A stretch of DNA of 64,000 nt from UMGS1696 sp964463375 (GCA_964463375.1 CAYXBQ010000008.1:1-64000); one strand, 5' to 3'; counted from the stretch's first letter, positions 8,856 through 17,652 are shown. Numbers and translations are program-made. Notes: generated by a model not told the origin, from the sequence alone.

Positions 8856-9470
8856 CTATCCGTTAAAATAGGAATCGGTGATGTAGCGCATGCGGGGGTA
8901 GGTCAGGTGGGCTGCCTTCAGTATCGCCAGAAGATTTTCGGCACATTCTTCCTGCTTGCCGGTCTCGTTCAGCACCAGGTAATCGTAGTCTCCGGCTACG
9001 GCGATCTCGCTTCTGGCTTTGTCCATGCGCATCCGGATCTTCTCTTCGGTCTCGGTACCTCTGTCCCGGAGGCGGTGTTCCTGTTCGACTGCATTGGGCG
9101 CAAGCAGCATGATCAGTACACAGTCGTCTCCCAACAGCCGTTTGATCTGCCCGCCACCGTCTACCTCGATCTCTAAGATCAGGTCCCGACCGGCAGCGGT
9201 CACCTTTTCGGCCTCCGAACGCAGGGTGCCGTACAGATTGCCGCTGTATTCCGTGTGCTCTAAGATCTCACCGGCTGCCAGCAGTGCTTCGAATTCTTCT
9301 CTGGTTTTGTAGTGGTAGGTCACGCCATCCACTTCGCCGGGACGGGGCGCACGGGTCGTGGCAGAGACCGCTACACCGATATTCGGTGCGATCTTCCGCA
9401 GCTCTTCTACGATGGTCCCCTTCCCACTGCCGGAGGGACCGGAGATCACATATACAAGTCCTTTTTCCAT
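8856..9470 (-). CDS. gmk: Guanylate kinase
   Basis: A 204-aa GMP kinase (ATP + GMP to ADP + GDP). The P-loop GPSGSGKGT is at residues 9-17, and the GMP-binding region has TTRAPRPGEVDGVTYH (39-54). Length is normal. The ATG follows the GH35 stop codon immediately (TAA directly abutting ATG), and the Shine-Dalgarno AAGGAA lies inside the end of the GH35 gene, so translation is probably coupled. In most Firmicutes gmk directly follows remA; here a glycosidase gene intervenes. Confidence 0.96.
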   Translation of the reverse strand: MEKGLVYVISGPSGSGKGTIVEELRKIAPNIGVAVSATTRAPRPGEVDGVTYHYKTREEFEALLAAGEILEHTEYSGNLYGTLRSEAEKVTAAGRDLILEIEVDGGGQIKRLLGDDCVLIMLLAPNAVEQEHRLRDRGTETEEKIRMRMDKARSEIAVAGDYDYLVLNETGKQEECAENLLAILKAAHLTYPRMRYITDSYFNG

Positions 9471-11372
9471 TTATCCATTCCTTTTCACGATTTCTACGTT
9501 TTCAGTCAGTCCATCCAGCCGGTGTGTGTCGCTGAACGGTACCGCGGGCATTTGCCCATCGCTGTACAGCTCCAACAGCTCGATCCGGTTTTCTTCCCGC
9601 AGCAGCTCGCCGGGGATGTACAAGGTTTCCTGTGGCCCAATGCGCCAATACCGGCCTACCGGGAACCCGTTGATCCACACCTGCCCTTTGGTCAAGTTGC
9701 CGCCGGTATAGTGTAAGAACGTGTCTACACCCGGTTCGGCAGAGAAGGTACCGGTGAACAAATGGGGACCCATAGCGGCATCTGTTGCCTTAGGTGCCGC
9801 AAAGGCATTTTCCACCTGCGGATACCGGAAGGGCAGCGCACGGCATTCCCAGCCGGTCACGATGGACGGTACCGGATAGGGCTGTCCGTCTCCCATGGCA
9901 CGATCCAGTATCACGCATTCGGTGATCCCTTTTTGCTCTGTAAGCAGCTTGTAGCCATAGCAGATACGCCCCATGTTTTCCACCAGAATATCCAGCCGCA
10001 CATGGTCTTTGCCCGCCGCCACCCGGAAGGACACCGGTGTATTGTCTCGATCCCGGTAGTAGGTACCCAGGTATACGCCGTCGGCATAGATGTCTGCCCG
10101 GTCGTGGAGGCCGTTTATCCGGACGTAATAGGTGTAATCCGGGTGAGAGACTGGGATATGGGCGGTGTACAGCACGAAGCCGTAATCCTGCCCTAAGGCT
10201 TCCATGGTACGCACATTGCCGGACACGACCTTTGTTTCGGTCAGGGTATCTAACACATCCGGGGCGAATACCGAACGGCTGTCTTCCCAATGGATGTCAC
10301 CGGCCACTTGAACCGGCAGATTTTCCGGTACCGGCGGCAGTGCATCCACCGACATACCACGATGTTCGGCAAGCACCTGACGCAGGGCAAAATATTTTTC
10401 GCTGGGTCTACCATCCTCGCTGACGGGTGCGTCCACGTCATAGCTGGTGCAGAAGGGAACATACCGTTCTCTGGCACCGGGGACGTCGGCACGGAACACA
10501 CCATGGTTGGCACCGCTCCAGGAGCCGAAGTTGGTGCCGCCGCAGAACATATAGAAGTTCACGTGTGCGCCAAGGGCCAAGGCATTGCGGTAACGGGCGG
10601 CGATGGTGTCGGCACTTTGTCTGGCGAATTTGCCACCCCACTGTTGTGCTCTGCCGCCCCACATTTCGCCTATGAACACAGGCACATAGGGCTGATACTG
10701 GTGGAGAGTAGCGATGGAGGTTTCCGTGACCTCTGCCACATTGATGCCGGACCAGATCTCTTTGGGGCCGCCGTGGGTGAGCATATACGGATTGTCGCCG
10801 TCGGTATTGTATAAAGGCACATCGATGCCGCAGCGGCGATACAGGTCGGCAAGCCAGCGGATGTAGTCCTGATCCATTCCAAAGGAGCCGTATTCGTTTT
10901 CCAGAGCCACAGCTAAGACAGGCCCGCCGTTGGTAGACAGCATGGGCAAAAATGTGGGCAGCAGGCGGTGGAAGTAATCTTCGTAATGGCGGAGGAAGGC
11001 GGCATCGCTGGTACGGGGGCAGCAGTTCTCCTGCATGAGCCAATAGGGCAGCCCGCCCCAGTCGCATTCGGAGCAAATATAGGGAGCGGGTCGGAGCAGG
11101 ACATACAGCTCCATTTCCTGACACAGGGCAAGGAAGGCATGGAGATCCAGCCGATCCTCGAAGCAGAAGTGGCCTTTTTCGGGTTCATGGAGATTCCAGG
11201 GCACATAGGTCTGGACGGTATTGAGTCCAAAGGCCTTCATGAGGGCCAGTCTATGCCGCCAGCCGCCGGGCAACGTCCGGAAATAATGGAAGTCACCGGA
11301 GGCCAGATCGAAGGGTTTATGGTTGAGGGTGAAGCCATGTTCGTCCATGGTGAGGCAGGTTTTTTCCGTCAT
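9471..11372 (-). CDS. Beta-galactosidase-type glycoside hydrolase, family GH35
   Basis: A 633-aa enzyme. The GH35 signature appears as GGPVLAVALENEYGSFG (catalytic acid/base Glu near residue 157), and GEMWGG near residue 235 matches the nucleophile region. The N-terminal TIM barrel shows the family hallmarks SGDFHYFR and NTVQTYVPWNLHEPEKG. C-terminal beta-rich jelly-roll domains follow (for example GQVWINGFPVGRYW). No signal peptide is seen, so it acts in the cytoplasm, presumably releasing terminal galactose or a related sugar. A strong AAGGAGG precedes the ATG at 11372. It is wedged between remA (26 bp upstream) and gmk (0 bp downstream) in a housekeeping operon. Confidence 0.93.
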   Translation of the reverse strand: MTEKTCLTMDEHGFTLNHKPFDLASGDFHYFRTLPGGWRHRLALMKAFGLNTVQTYVPWNLHEPEKGHFCFEDRLDLHAFLALCQEMELYVLLRPAPYICSECDWGGLPYWLMQENCCPRTSDAAFLRHYEDYFHRLLPTFLPMLSTNGGPVLAVALENEYGSFGMDQDYIRWLADLYRRCGIDVPLYNTDGDNPYMLTHGGPKEIWSGINVAEVTETSIATLHQYQPYVPVFIGEMWGGRAQQWGGKFARQSADTIAARYRNALALGAHVNFYMFCGGTNFGSWSGANHGVFRADVPGARERYVPFCTSYDVDAPVSEDGRPSEKYFALRQVLAEHRGMSVDALPPVPENLPVQVAGDIHWEDSRSVFAPDVLDTLTETKVVSGNVRTMEALGQDYGFVLYTAHIPVSHPDYTYYVRINGLHDRADIYADGVYLGTYYRDRDNTPVSFRVAAGKDHVRLDILVENMGRICYGYKLLTEQKGITECVILDRAMGDGQPYPVPSIVTGWECRALPFRYPQVENAFAAPKATDAAMGPHLFTGTFSAEPGVDTFLHYTGGNLTKGQVWINGFPVGRYWRIGPQETLYIPGELLREENRIELLELYSDGQMPAVPFSDTHRLDGLTENVEIVKRNG

Positions 11373-11398
11373 GGGGAAGTCCTCCTTGCGTGTGGCAT

Positions 11399-11689
11399 TT
11401 ATTCCTTATCGTCCTCGTTGTCGGCGCCGTCGTCCTCGTCCTCATTGTCGGAGCCATCGTTTGCCAACCGTGCGGCGAGGGTCTCGGTCTGGATCGCAGA
11501 CAGGATCACGTGGTCGCTGTCCATGACCAGAATAGAACGGGTCTTTCTACCGCTGGTACAGTCGATAGCCCGTCCCATATCCTTTGCATCCTGGATCATG
11601 CGCTTTGACGGTGCCGCTTCCGACCCGATCACTGCAATGACCCGCTCTGCGTTGATGATATTATTAAATCCAACATTTACAAATCGCAT
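11399..11689 (-). CDS. remA: Extracellular-matrix regulator RemA-like (DUF370) with acidic tail
   Basis: A 96-aa DUF370/RemA-family DNA-binding protein. The core MRFVNVGFNNIINAERVIAV and the later GRKTRSILVMDSDHVILS block are typical; RemA of Bacillus subtilis is about 87 aa and activates matrix and osmoprotection genes by wrapping DNA. Here the last about 17 residues are nearly all Asp, Glu, Asn and Gly. The ATG at 11689 is chosen because it begins the conserved sequence; the reading frame open to 11740 is inside yicC. The yicC stop (11695-11697) is 5 nt upstream, consistent with coupling. Confidence 0.9.
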   Translation of the reverse strand: MRFVNVGFNNIINAERVIAVIGSEAAPSKRMIQDAKDMGRAIDCTSGRKTRSILVMDSDHVILSAIQTETLAARLANDGSDNEDEDDGADNEDDKE

Positions 11690-11694
11690 GTGAC

Positions 11695-12588
11695 TCACTC
11701 GATATTCTGAATTTGTTCCCGGATCTTTTCCAGCTCGCACTTGATATCCACCACCAGATGGGCGATCTCGGCGTTGGCAGCCTTAGAACCGATGGTGTTG
11801 GTCTCCCGGTTCATTTCCTGGAGCAGGAAGTCCAACTTTCTACCGGCGGCTTCCGGTGCGGAGAGGATCTCGTCCATGGCAGCAAAGTGGGAATCCAGCC
11901 GTACCAGCTCTTCATCGATGGCGGCACGGTCGGCGTAGATGGCAGCTTCGGTCAGGATCCGCTGCTCTGCCACATCGATCTCGAAATCGGCAAGGAACTG
12001 GCGAATGCGCTGTTCCAGCTTGGCAGAGTACCCGGCAATATCGGATTCGGACAAAACCTTGATCTGTGCGGCCAGAGACTGGATGGTCTCGCACTTTTTG
12101 CGGATGTCGTTTTCCAGATTTTGTCCCTCTCTGGTACGACCTGCGATGAAGGCATCCACGGCTTCAGCCAGCACAGGGCGCACATCGTTCCAGTCCCGTT
12201 CCATATCGTCCTCCGGCTTTTTCACGGTGAACAGCTCCCGATTGGCTGCTACCAGACCGATGGTGATGGAGCCGTCCAACTGGTGGTCGTTTTGCAGCTT
12301 GCGCAGTGCGTTGATATAGGAAGCGGCGGCAGCGGTGTCCACCATGTATTCCACGCCTTCCTCGGACACCACATTGACATTGATATTGACTTCGATCTTA
12401 CCACGGGAAATGCCACGCTCTGCCAGATACACCTTGATCTTTTCTTCCAGAAAGCTCATAGATCGAGGCAGGCGAACGGACACATCCAGATACCGGCTAT
12501 TGACACTGCGGATCTCGGCGGTGATGTCCCGGTCGCCGGTGGCAGTCATAGCACGGGCACGCCCGAAGGCAGTCATACTTTTTAACAT
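11695..12588 (-). CDS. yicC: YicC-family endoribonuclease
   Basis: A 297-aa YicC/YloC protein. It has the invariant N-terminus MLKSMTAFGRA and the C-terminal DUF1732 region with FLLQEMNRETNTIGSKA and the terminal LEKIREQIQNIE. YicC-type proteins are described as endoribonucleases linked to RNA turnover. The start at 12588 follows AAAGGAA with an 8-nt spacer. The frame open to 12705 runs through the promoter at 12676-12705 and is not coding. It is first gene of the housekeeping operon. Confidence 0.93.
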   Translation of the reverse strand: MLKSMTAFGRARAMTATGDRDITAEIRSVNSRYLDVSVRLPRSMSFLEEKIKVYLAERGISRGKIEVNINVNVVSEEGVEYMVDTAAAASYINALRKLQNDHQLDGSITIGLVAANRELFTVKKPEDDMERDWNDVRPVLAEAVDAFIAGRTREGQNLENDIRKKCETIQSLAAQIKVLSESDIAGYSAKLEQRIRQFLADFEIDVAEQRILTEAAIYADRAAIDEELVRLDSHFAAMDEILSAPEAAGRKLDFLLQEMNRETNTIGSKAANAEIAHLVVDIKCELEKIREQIQNIE

Positions 12589-12675
12589 AGGATAGATTCC
12601 TTTGATCACGTTGATAATGGGGGGAAGTGTGTACTGCCACGTCGCCGAAACAGCGCAGCTTCCCATATACAATAT

Positions 12676-12705
12676 ATTATACAACAAAAACGACCCCATT
12701 GTCAA
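12676..12705 (-). promoter_or_regulatory. Sigma-A promoter of the yicC-remA-GH35-gmk operon
   Basis: On the minus strand TTGACA (12700-12705) and TATAAT (12676-12681) are separated by 18 bp, 88 bp before the yicC start. An imperfect hairpin with arms GACTCCATT and AATGGGGTC overlaps the -35 side and is followed by a T-run; it may terminate transcripts from the upstream GH127 gene. Confidence 0.8.
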
Positions 12706-12924
12706 CGAAATGGAGTCATTTTCGGTAGTTCTGCATGAGATAAAACTATAACAGATGTATGAAATTGTGCAGGTGGGAGAGGGGATCGGCGGGAAGCCAG
12801 ACGTGAGAAATCAGAAGTAAGAAAGGCAGAGCATCCGGGCTTCGTTCGGGATGCACCCACGTCTGTGTACCGTACGATCCCGGTATTCCTGCCTGCAATA
12901 TCGTATTACTTCCGTAATATCGTA
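12706..12924. other. Intergenic region between yicC promoter and GH127
   Basis: About 220 bp without a gene. It holds the outer arm of the hairpin near 12691-12716, a short purine-rich element (AGAAGTAAGAAAGGCAGAG, 12813-12831) similar to one beside the cysN terminator near 39575-39603, and part of a 19-bp tandem duplication. No promoter for another gene was seen. Confidence 0.6.
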
Positions 12925-12934
12925 TTACTTCCGT
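12897..12934. repeat. 19-bp perfect tandem duplication at the 3' end of the GH127 gene
   Basis: The unit AATATCGTATTACTTCCGT occurs twice in a row (12897-12915 and 12916-12934), followed by four more matching bases. The second copy carries the stop codon of the GH127 gene (12925-12927). It looks like a recent slippage duplication. Confidence 0.9.
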
Positions 12935-14775
12935 AATACCGGCATTTCCGTCATCCGCAGCTTGGCACAGCCGTAGGGGATAAGCACCATATCCACAGCT
13001 TCTCCGGTGGCCTTGTCCGAGATGGGAGTGGCAGCGGCAACGGTGTCAAAGCCGTCCGCAAAGTCCCAATCGACAGGTGCCAGCTTGGCGTGGAGCTTGA
13101 GGGCGGGGGACGTGGAGGAGAAGGGCACAGCATCGACCGGGCATTCTTCCACGGTGAATTCCTTTGCCGCAAAGCCATACCGCCATTCGCTTTGGGGAAC
13201 CAGCTCGTAGTCGCAGTAGGGGAACTTGCGCTCCACACCGGCGGCTTCGTATTCGTGCATTTTCCATGCGGCTTTGATGGGCAGAGAGAACACCAGCGGG
13301 CCGTATTCCACCGTCTTCAGCTTGGCAGGACGATTCACCAGATGGGGTACTGCCGTGAAGGCCACTTCCACCGTCTCCGTACCGCACCAATCCTTGCTGA
13401 TCACGATCATCTTGCCACCGAACTTCTCGCCGTTCACGGTGCAGCCCTTGACCCAGCCGGGTACCCGGATCTTCAGGGTGAAGTGTACCGGTTCTGCCGT
13501 GGTCACGGTATAGGTGCCGCTATGCCGGAAGGGATAGGCGGTGTCGATAGAGAGGGAGACCTTTTTGCCGTGTACGGCGGTGTCCAGCTTGACCGGCAGC
13601 ATCAGGGGGCATTCGATGCCGGTGCGGGTCTTGCGGAAGGCAGACAGTGCCAGCTTCGGCCAACCCTGTCCCATATTGGCGGTGCAGCAGCCGTAATGGG
13701 GTTCCAGACCAAACAGGTGCGCTTCTTCGTTGTTGGAGCGGAACATACTTCTGCCGGGGAACCTCTGGCAAGCGATCTGGTTTACCTGCTGGACGTACTG
13801 GTGTGTCCACATATCGTCGGATATGGTGGCAGGCAGTGCATTGTATGCCAGCTTTTCCAGCCGATCTGCCCAGATGCTCTTGCCGGTGATGGAGTACAGG
13901 AGCTCACAGGAATACAGCAGTTCGTTGATGCTGCACAGCTCGGTGCCCTGGTTGTTGTATGTCCCGGACAGGCATTCGTCCCCGGTGAAGCAGCCCACGG
14001 CCGTACCGTTGTATTTTTCCAGGATCTGCCAAAGCTCTTCTGCCCGGTCGGTGTATTCTTCCCCAAAGAGGGCACAGGACACAGCTTCGTACTTAAACAT
14101 CATACCGATGTTGACGATGTGGGTGTGGAAGACCCATTCGTTCATGGGACGGAGCCAGGTGTCGGTGAAGGAAGGCCAATCTGCTCCCTGTTCCCGCAGG
14201 AGCTTGCCCAGAGAGACGATCCAGTCCTTGTGGTACCGCTTTTGCAGATATGCCAGCGGGATCAGCCCTTCGAACCAGCGGAACTTGCCCCAGCTGAACA
14301 GATGCAGTGTTCCGTCGGCCAGCAGATCATACAGGCACTTCATGGCATCGTGCAGCCCCCGGTCGGCCTTCTTCCACAGGTCGTGCTTTTCCGGCAGCCC
14401 GGCCGTGCATTCGCAGTACAGCGCCAGCACCTTGCCGATGAGCAGGAAGCTCCAGGTGTCGTAGGAGGCTCGTTCCTCCGGCGCACAGGGGCAGATCCAG
14501 CCGTCCTTGCACTGTCTGTCTAAAATGGAGCGGATGTATTTTTCTGCCCGTGCGATCATGTCTTCGTCCCGGAGCAGGAATGCCAGGGGCACAAAGCCGT
14601 CCAGCCAGTAGGGCACACGCTCCCAGCCCTCTCGGTTACCGCCGATCCACGCACTGTCCCGCACGTCCGGCCACATTGTATCCAGATTGCCCGCCAGACC
14701 ATTTGCCTGGATGGTCAGCTGGTCCTTGAGCCAACCCTGGGGCGTGATCTGGTAGGGAGAAAAGAAATTGTACAT
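12925..14775 (-). CDS. Glycoside hydrolase, GH127-like (DUF1680; beta-L-arabinofuranosidase family)
   Basis: A 616-aa protein of the DUF1680 class. An alpha/alpha-barrel N-terminal two thirds is followed by beta-sandwich domains. The GTELCSINELLYS segment (about residue 275) has a Glu and Cys, and CCTAN (about 362) holds the paired Cys; in characterised GH127 enzymes a Glu and three Cys form a zinc-linked active site with a Cys nucleophile. Those ligands appear to be retained. No signal peptide, so it is cytoplasmic. The start ATG at 14775 follows AAGGAG. Exact family (GH127, GH146 or a neighbour) and substrate cannot be settled here; arabinofuranoside cleavage is inferred. Confidence 0.8.
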   Translation of the reverse strand: MYNFFSPYQITPQGWLKDQLTIQANGLAGNLDTMWPDVRDSAWIGGNREGWERVPYWLDGFVPLAFLLRDEDMIARAEKYIRSILDRQCKDGWICPCAPEERASYDTWSFLLIGKVLALYCECTAGLPEKHDLWKKADRGLHDAMKCLYDLLADGTLHLFSWGKFRWFEGLIPLAYLQKRYHKDWIVSLGKLLREQGADWPSFTDTWLRPMNEWVFHTHIVNIGMMFKYEAVSCALFGEEYTDRAEELWQILEKYNGTAVGCFTGDECLSGTYNNQGTELCSINELLYSCELLYSITGKSIWADRLEKLAYNALPATISDDMWTHQYVQQVNQIACQRFPGRSMFRSNNEEAHLFGLEPHYGCCTANMGQGWPKLALSAFRKTRTGIECPLMLPVKLDTAVHGKKVSLSIDTAYPFRHSGTYTVTTAEPVHFTLKIRVPGWVKGCTVNGEKFGGKMIVISKDWCGTETVEVAFTAVPHLVNRPAKLKTVEYGPLVFSLPIKAAWKMHEYEAAGVERKFPYCDYELVPQSEWRYGFAAKEFTVEECPVDAVPFSSTSPALKLHAKLAPVDWDFADGFDTVAAATPISDKATGEAVDMVLIPYGCAKLRMTEMPVLRK

Positions 14776-14814
14776 AGCAGTCTCCTTTTGGTGAGGAAAA
14801 ATAGGTATGGTACT

Positions 14815-14843
14815 ACTATAGCAGATTCATTCGCATTTTGCAA
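14815..14843 (-). promoter_or_regulatory. Promoter of the GH127 gene
   Basis: Minus-strand TTGCAA (14838-14843), 17-bp spacer, TATAGT (14815-14820), 40 bp before the start codon. The same TTGCAA box and TCTGCTATA end occur in the nnr promoter at 17583-17611. Confidence 0.65.
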
Positions 14844-14940
14844 GAGGAGACAGGATTTTTCACGAAAATCTTTTTGTCTATACGGAACCGGATATACGCT
14901 TTCGTTCGCACATACGCCTGTCTATGGAAAAAATGCGCAC

Positions 14941-14979
14941 AAAAAACGACCTGCCGCAGGACAGAGCAAGGGCAGATCG
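14941..14979 (-). terminator. Rho-independent terminator of the CBM9-like gene
   Basis: On the minus strand CGATCTGCC pairs with GGCAGGTCG (9 bp, one G-T wobble) and is followed by TTTTTT, 14 bp after the stop codon. Confidence 0.85.
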
Positions 14980-14992
14980 TAGGGGATGGTGC

Positions 14993-15820
14993 TTATCTCT
15001 TGTTCTTTCTTGTCAGCGTGAAGCCGGCGGCCGATACCATTGCCGCTACAGCAGCGATCACACCTGCATCCATGGTCTGGGGGGCGGTGGTCACTACGGT
15101 CTCTGCCGTGGTTTCTGCCTCGGTCTCCACCACCGGTGCCGGGATCAGCTCTAAGTCACCAAAGATGGAAGGATCCTGCCATGCGGTGTTGTTTCCGTCA
15201 GCCCAGCCCAAAGCGGAGGTTCTATTATCGCCTTCTGCATTCTTCGAGTTGACCTGGATCTCCAGACCCAGCACAGCGCCGGCCTGCATCACAAAGGCAT
15301 CGCAGAAGCCGTTCAGATCCATGGAGAACTCGTAAATGTAACCGTCGTCCAGCTCAGTGCAGGCAACGGCGTAGGTGCCAACAAGGTTTTCCTTGGCACC
15401 ATCGGTACCGGTCAAGGTGACATTGGTCGCATCGGCCTTGGTCCAGCCCAGCTCGCAGACGGTGTCATCGGAGGTAAAGTCGGTGGGATCGTTGTTCAGC
15501 ACGTCCAGATAGATCTCCATGCCGTCTCCCCAGGAATTGGAGGTGCCTGTGAAATGGTCCGTGTCCCCAAAAACCTCTACCAAAACGTACAGGTTCGTGT
15601 CGTCCCACAGTGCCTTCCACTGTGCCGTGATCCCTTCATCCGTGCCATCCTTCAGCAGTGCGACCGGATAGGCTTCTGCCACGTCCCAGGCTGCTTCGAT
15701 CTGCCCATCCACCACAGCAGTGCCTGCCGTAGCGGTACCATAGGGAACTGCAGCTGCTGTCGGTGCCACGCACAGAGAAGCCAGCAGTGCGCATAGGAGA
15801 AGTGCAAAGGTTTTTTTCAT
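14993..15820 (-). CDS. Secreted CBM9/DOMON-like surface protein with C-terminal sorting-like tail
   Basis: A 275-aa exported protein. It has an N-terminal signal peptide (MKKTFALLLCALLASLC then an Ala-rich cleavage region), then one CBM9/DOMON-like beta-sandwich (VDGQIEAAWD ... LYVLVEVFGDTD ... GDGMEIYLDV pattern), which in this family binds carbohydrate or a redox cofactor. The C-terminus is a Thr/Glu-rich linker, TTAPQTMD, a hydrophobic segment and a basic end (RKNKR). That architecture resembles a cell-wall sorting signal with a non-LPxTG motif. The start at 15820 is preferred because GAGGTG is correctly spaced from it; an ATG 6 nt earlier is too close. It is paralogous in layout to the protein at 54222-55016. 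Confidence 0.8.
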   Translation of the reverse strand: MKKTFALLLCALLASLCVAPTAAAVPYGTATAGTAVVDGQIEAAWDVAEAYPVALLKDGTDEGITAQWKALWDDTNLYVLVEVFGDTDHFTGTSNSWGDGMEIYLDVLNNDPTDFTSDDTVCELGWTKADATNVTLTGTDGAKENLVGTYAVACTELDDGYIYEFSMDLNGFCDAFVMQAGAVLGLEIQVNSKNAEGDNRTSALGWADGNNTAWQDPSIFGDLELIPAPVVETEAETTAETVVTTAPQTMDAGVIAAVAAMVSAAGFTLTRKNKR

Positions 15821-15883
15821 GTCCATCACCTCATGAAAGTATAAGATTTTCGGCTGTCGCACAGACGCACCGAAAGTACACTT

Positions 15884-15912
15884 ATTATAACAGGTCCTTC
15901 GGCGTTTTACAA
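15884..15912 (-). promoter_or_regulatory. Promoter of the CBM9-like gene
   Basis: Minus-strand TTGTAA (15907-15912), 17-bp spacer, TATAAT (15884-15889), 64 bp before the start codon. Confidence 0.7.
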
Positions 15913-15982
15913 GAGCAATTGCATAACTTTGTCAATTTTTTTGGCAAAAGGTCGGGCGGAAAAGAAAACAACTCCGTTTTCC

Positions 15983-17542
15983 CTATGAATTACGACCTAC
16001 GCACTTTTCCTGCATCTGCTTAGCCGCAATGGCAAGATACCGCACCGTGTCCGAGGCCACCATACCGATCTCGCCCATCTCCTCCTGTGCCAGCTCCCCG
16101 GCCAACCCTGCCAGATAGGCACCGCACGCCACCATCAGCGCACTGCCCCGGTTGTAGCCGGCCAGCCCCGCCAAAACGCCGGAAAGCACATCCCCGCTGC
16201 CTGCCGTTGCCATACCGGCACAGCCACGGTTTACGATATAGCATTCGTTTCCATCTGTGACGATGGTGCCGGATCCCTTGCGCAGCAGGATCACGTGGTT
16301 TTCGGCTGCATAGGCTTTGGCATACCGCACCGGATCTACGTCGCAGTCGGCAATGGAGACACCGGATATGCGTGCGAATTCCATGGGATGGGGTGTCAGG
16401 ATCGTAATGCGTCCGGCATAGTATCGTTCTTCGAATAATTTGTGACGTGTGTCTTCTGTCATGCGACCCAGGCAGTTCAGACCATCGGCATCTAAGATCA
16501 GCGTGCCGGGATAGCTTTGCAGGAGCCAGGTCAGAAGCTCCTCGTTGTGTGCGCCGCTGCCCCAGCCCATGCCCACAGCCAGTGCCTTTGTACCGGTCAA
16601 CGCTTTTTCCAGTGTATCCGGTGCAAAGTCCAGATCTCCTCCGTGATCGGGCAGGGGAACGGCAGTGCTTTCCAACAGATAGGGTGCCACCGAGGGTAGG
16701 ATCGAATCCGCACACAATAGCTTCACCACGCCACAGCCACACCGTAGGGAAGACGCCGCTATATTGGCCAGCTTGATGGCACCGCTGTAGCTCCGGCACC
16801 CGCCCATGACCGCCACATAGCCATAGGTGCCCTTGTGGCTGTCCGGCAGTCTATGGGGCAGGATGGCACCGAAATCCCCCATTTCCGGGACGCAAACGGT
16901 GTCGGCGGGATCCACGGGAATGCCGATGTCTGCATTGCAGAGCGTACCGCAGTATTGCTTGCTGCCAGCAAGATAATGCCCGAACTTCCTTGTACCGATG
17001 GATACAGTCGTTGTCGCACGTACAGCCAGCGTGTCTCCGCTATGGGTCTGTGCCGGTCGTCCGCTGTCTCCGGAAAGACCGCTGGGAATATCCACCGCCA
17101 CGATGGGCAGACCGGCGTCGTTCATTTGCCGGATCATATCTTCGTAGGGCGGGGGCAGGATGCCGTGAAAGCCGGTGCCAAATAGGCAGTCCACCACCGC
17201 ACCATATCTGCCAAGGGAAAAGTCTGCCGACCAGAGTATCACCGGGATACCTTTGCTTTTGCATTGTTCAAAGTAATACCATCCGTCCGGCGACCATTTT
17301 TCCTCTGCCAACACGATGGTGCAGGGAACGGCCTGTTCGGTGAGCAGGAGAGCCAGCACGAAGCCATCGCCGCCATTGTTACCGCTGCCGCAGAAGATAG
17401 CCACAGGGGCGTGCTGGGCAAAGGCAAAGGCATCCCCCACGGCACGACCGGCCCGATCCATCAGCTCGACCGCCGCCGTCCCGCCCTCGATGCACCGTCT
17501 GTCCGCTGCTCGCATGCCTGTATTGGAAACTGCATATACCAT
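15983..17542 (-). CDS. nnr: Bifunctional NAD(P)H-hydrate epimerase / ADP-dependent dehydratase
   Basis: A 519-aa metabolite-repair enzyme that converts damaged R/S-NAD(P)HX back to NAD(P)H. The N-terminal YjeF_N epimerase domain contains the CGSGNNGGDGFV motif (about residues 51-62) and DCLFGTG. The C-terminal carbohydrate-kinase-like domain contains LTPHPMEFARI and the ATAGSGDVLSGVLAGL nucleotide-binding motif. Length and order are standard. The ATG at 17542 begins MVYAVSNTGMRAAD and has AAAGGA 9 nt upstream; the frame open to 17659 overlaps both promoters and is not coding there. Confidence 0.95.
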   Translation of the reverse strand: MVYAVSNTGMRAADRRCIEGGTAAVELMDRAGRAVGDAFAFAQHAPVAIFCGSGNNGGDGFVLALLLTEQAVPCTIVLAEEKWSPDGWYYFEQCKSKGIPVILWSADFSLGRYGAVVDCLFGTGFHGILPPPYEDMIRQMNDAGLPIVAVDIPSGLSGDSGRPAQTHSGDTLAVRATTTVSIGTRKFGHYLAGSKQYCGTLCNADIGIPVDPADTVCVPEMGDFGAILPHRLPDSHKGTYGYVAVMGGCRSYSGAIKLANIAASSLRCGCGVVKLLCADSILPSVAPYLLESTAVPLPDHGGDLDFAPDTLEKALTGTKALAVGMGWGSGAHNEELLTWLLQSYPGTLILDADGLNCLGRMTEDTRHKLFEERYYAGRITILTPHPMEFARISGVSIADCDVDPVRYAKAYAAENHVILLRKGSGTIVTDGNECYIVNRGCAGMATAGSGDVLSGVLAGLAGYNRGSALMVACGAYLAGLAGELAQEEMGEIGMVASDTVRYLAIAAKQMQEKCVGRNS

Positions 17543-17582
17543 AGGTTTTTGTCCTTTTTGGGTGAAATGGGTGTTTGGTTGT

Positions 17583-17611
17583 ATTATAGCAGAATCGGCA
17601 TAGGTTTGCAA
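17583..17611 (-). promoter_or_regulatory. Promoter of nnr
   Basis: Minus-strand TTGCAA (17606-17611), 17-bp spacer, TATAAT (17583-17588). It is divergent from the plus-strand promoter at 17653-17681, with 41 bp between them. Confidence 0.75.
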
Positions 17612-17652
17612 GGGGGCGGGAAAAAGTATGCGGACAAGTTTGCTTTTTTCTC

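Noticed and set aside
12589..12705. 39-codon N-terminal extension of yicC
   Set aside because: Contains the operon promoter (TTGACA/TATAAT) and precedes the conserved MLKSMTAFGRA start with its own ribosome site.
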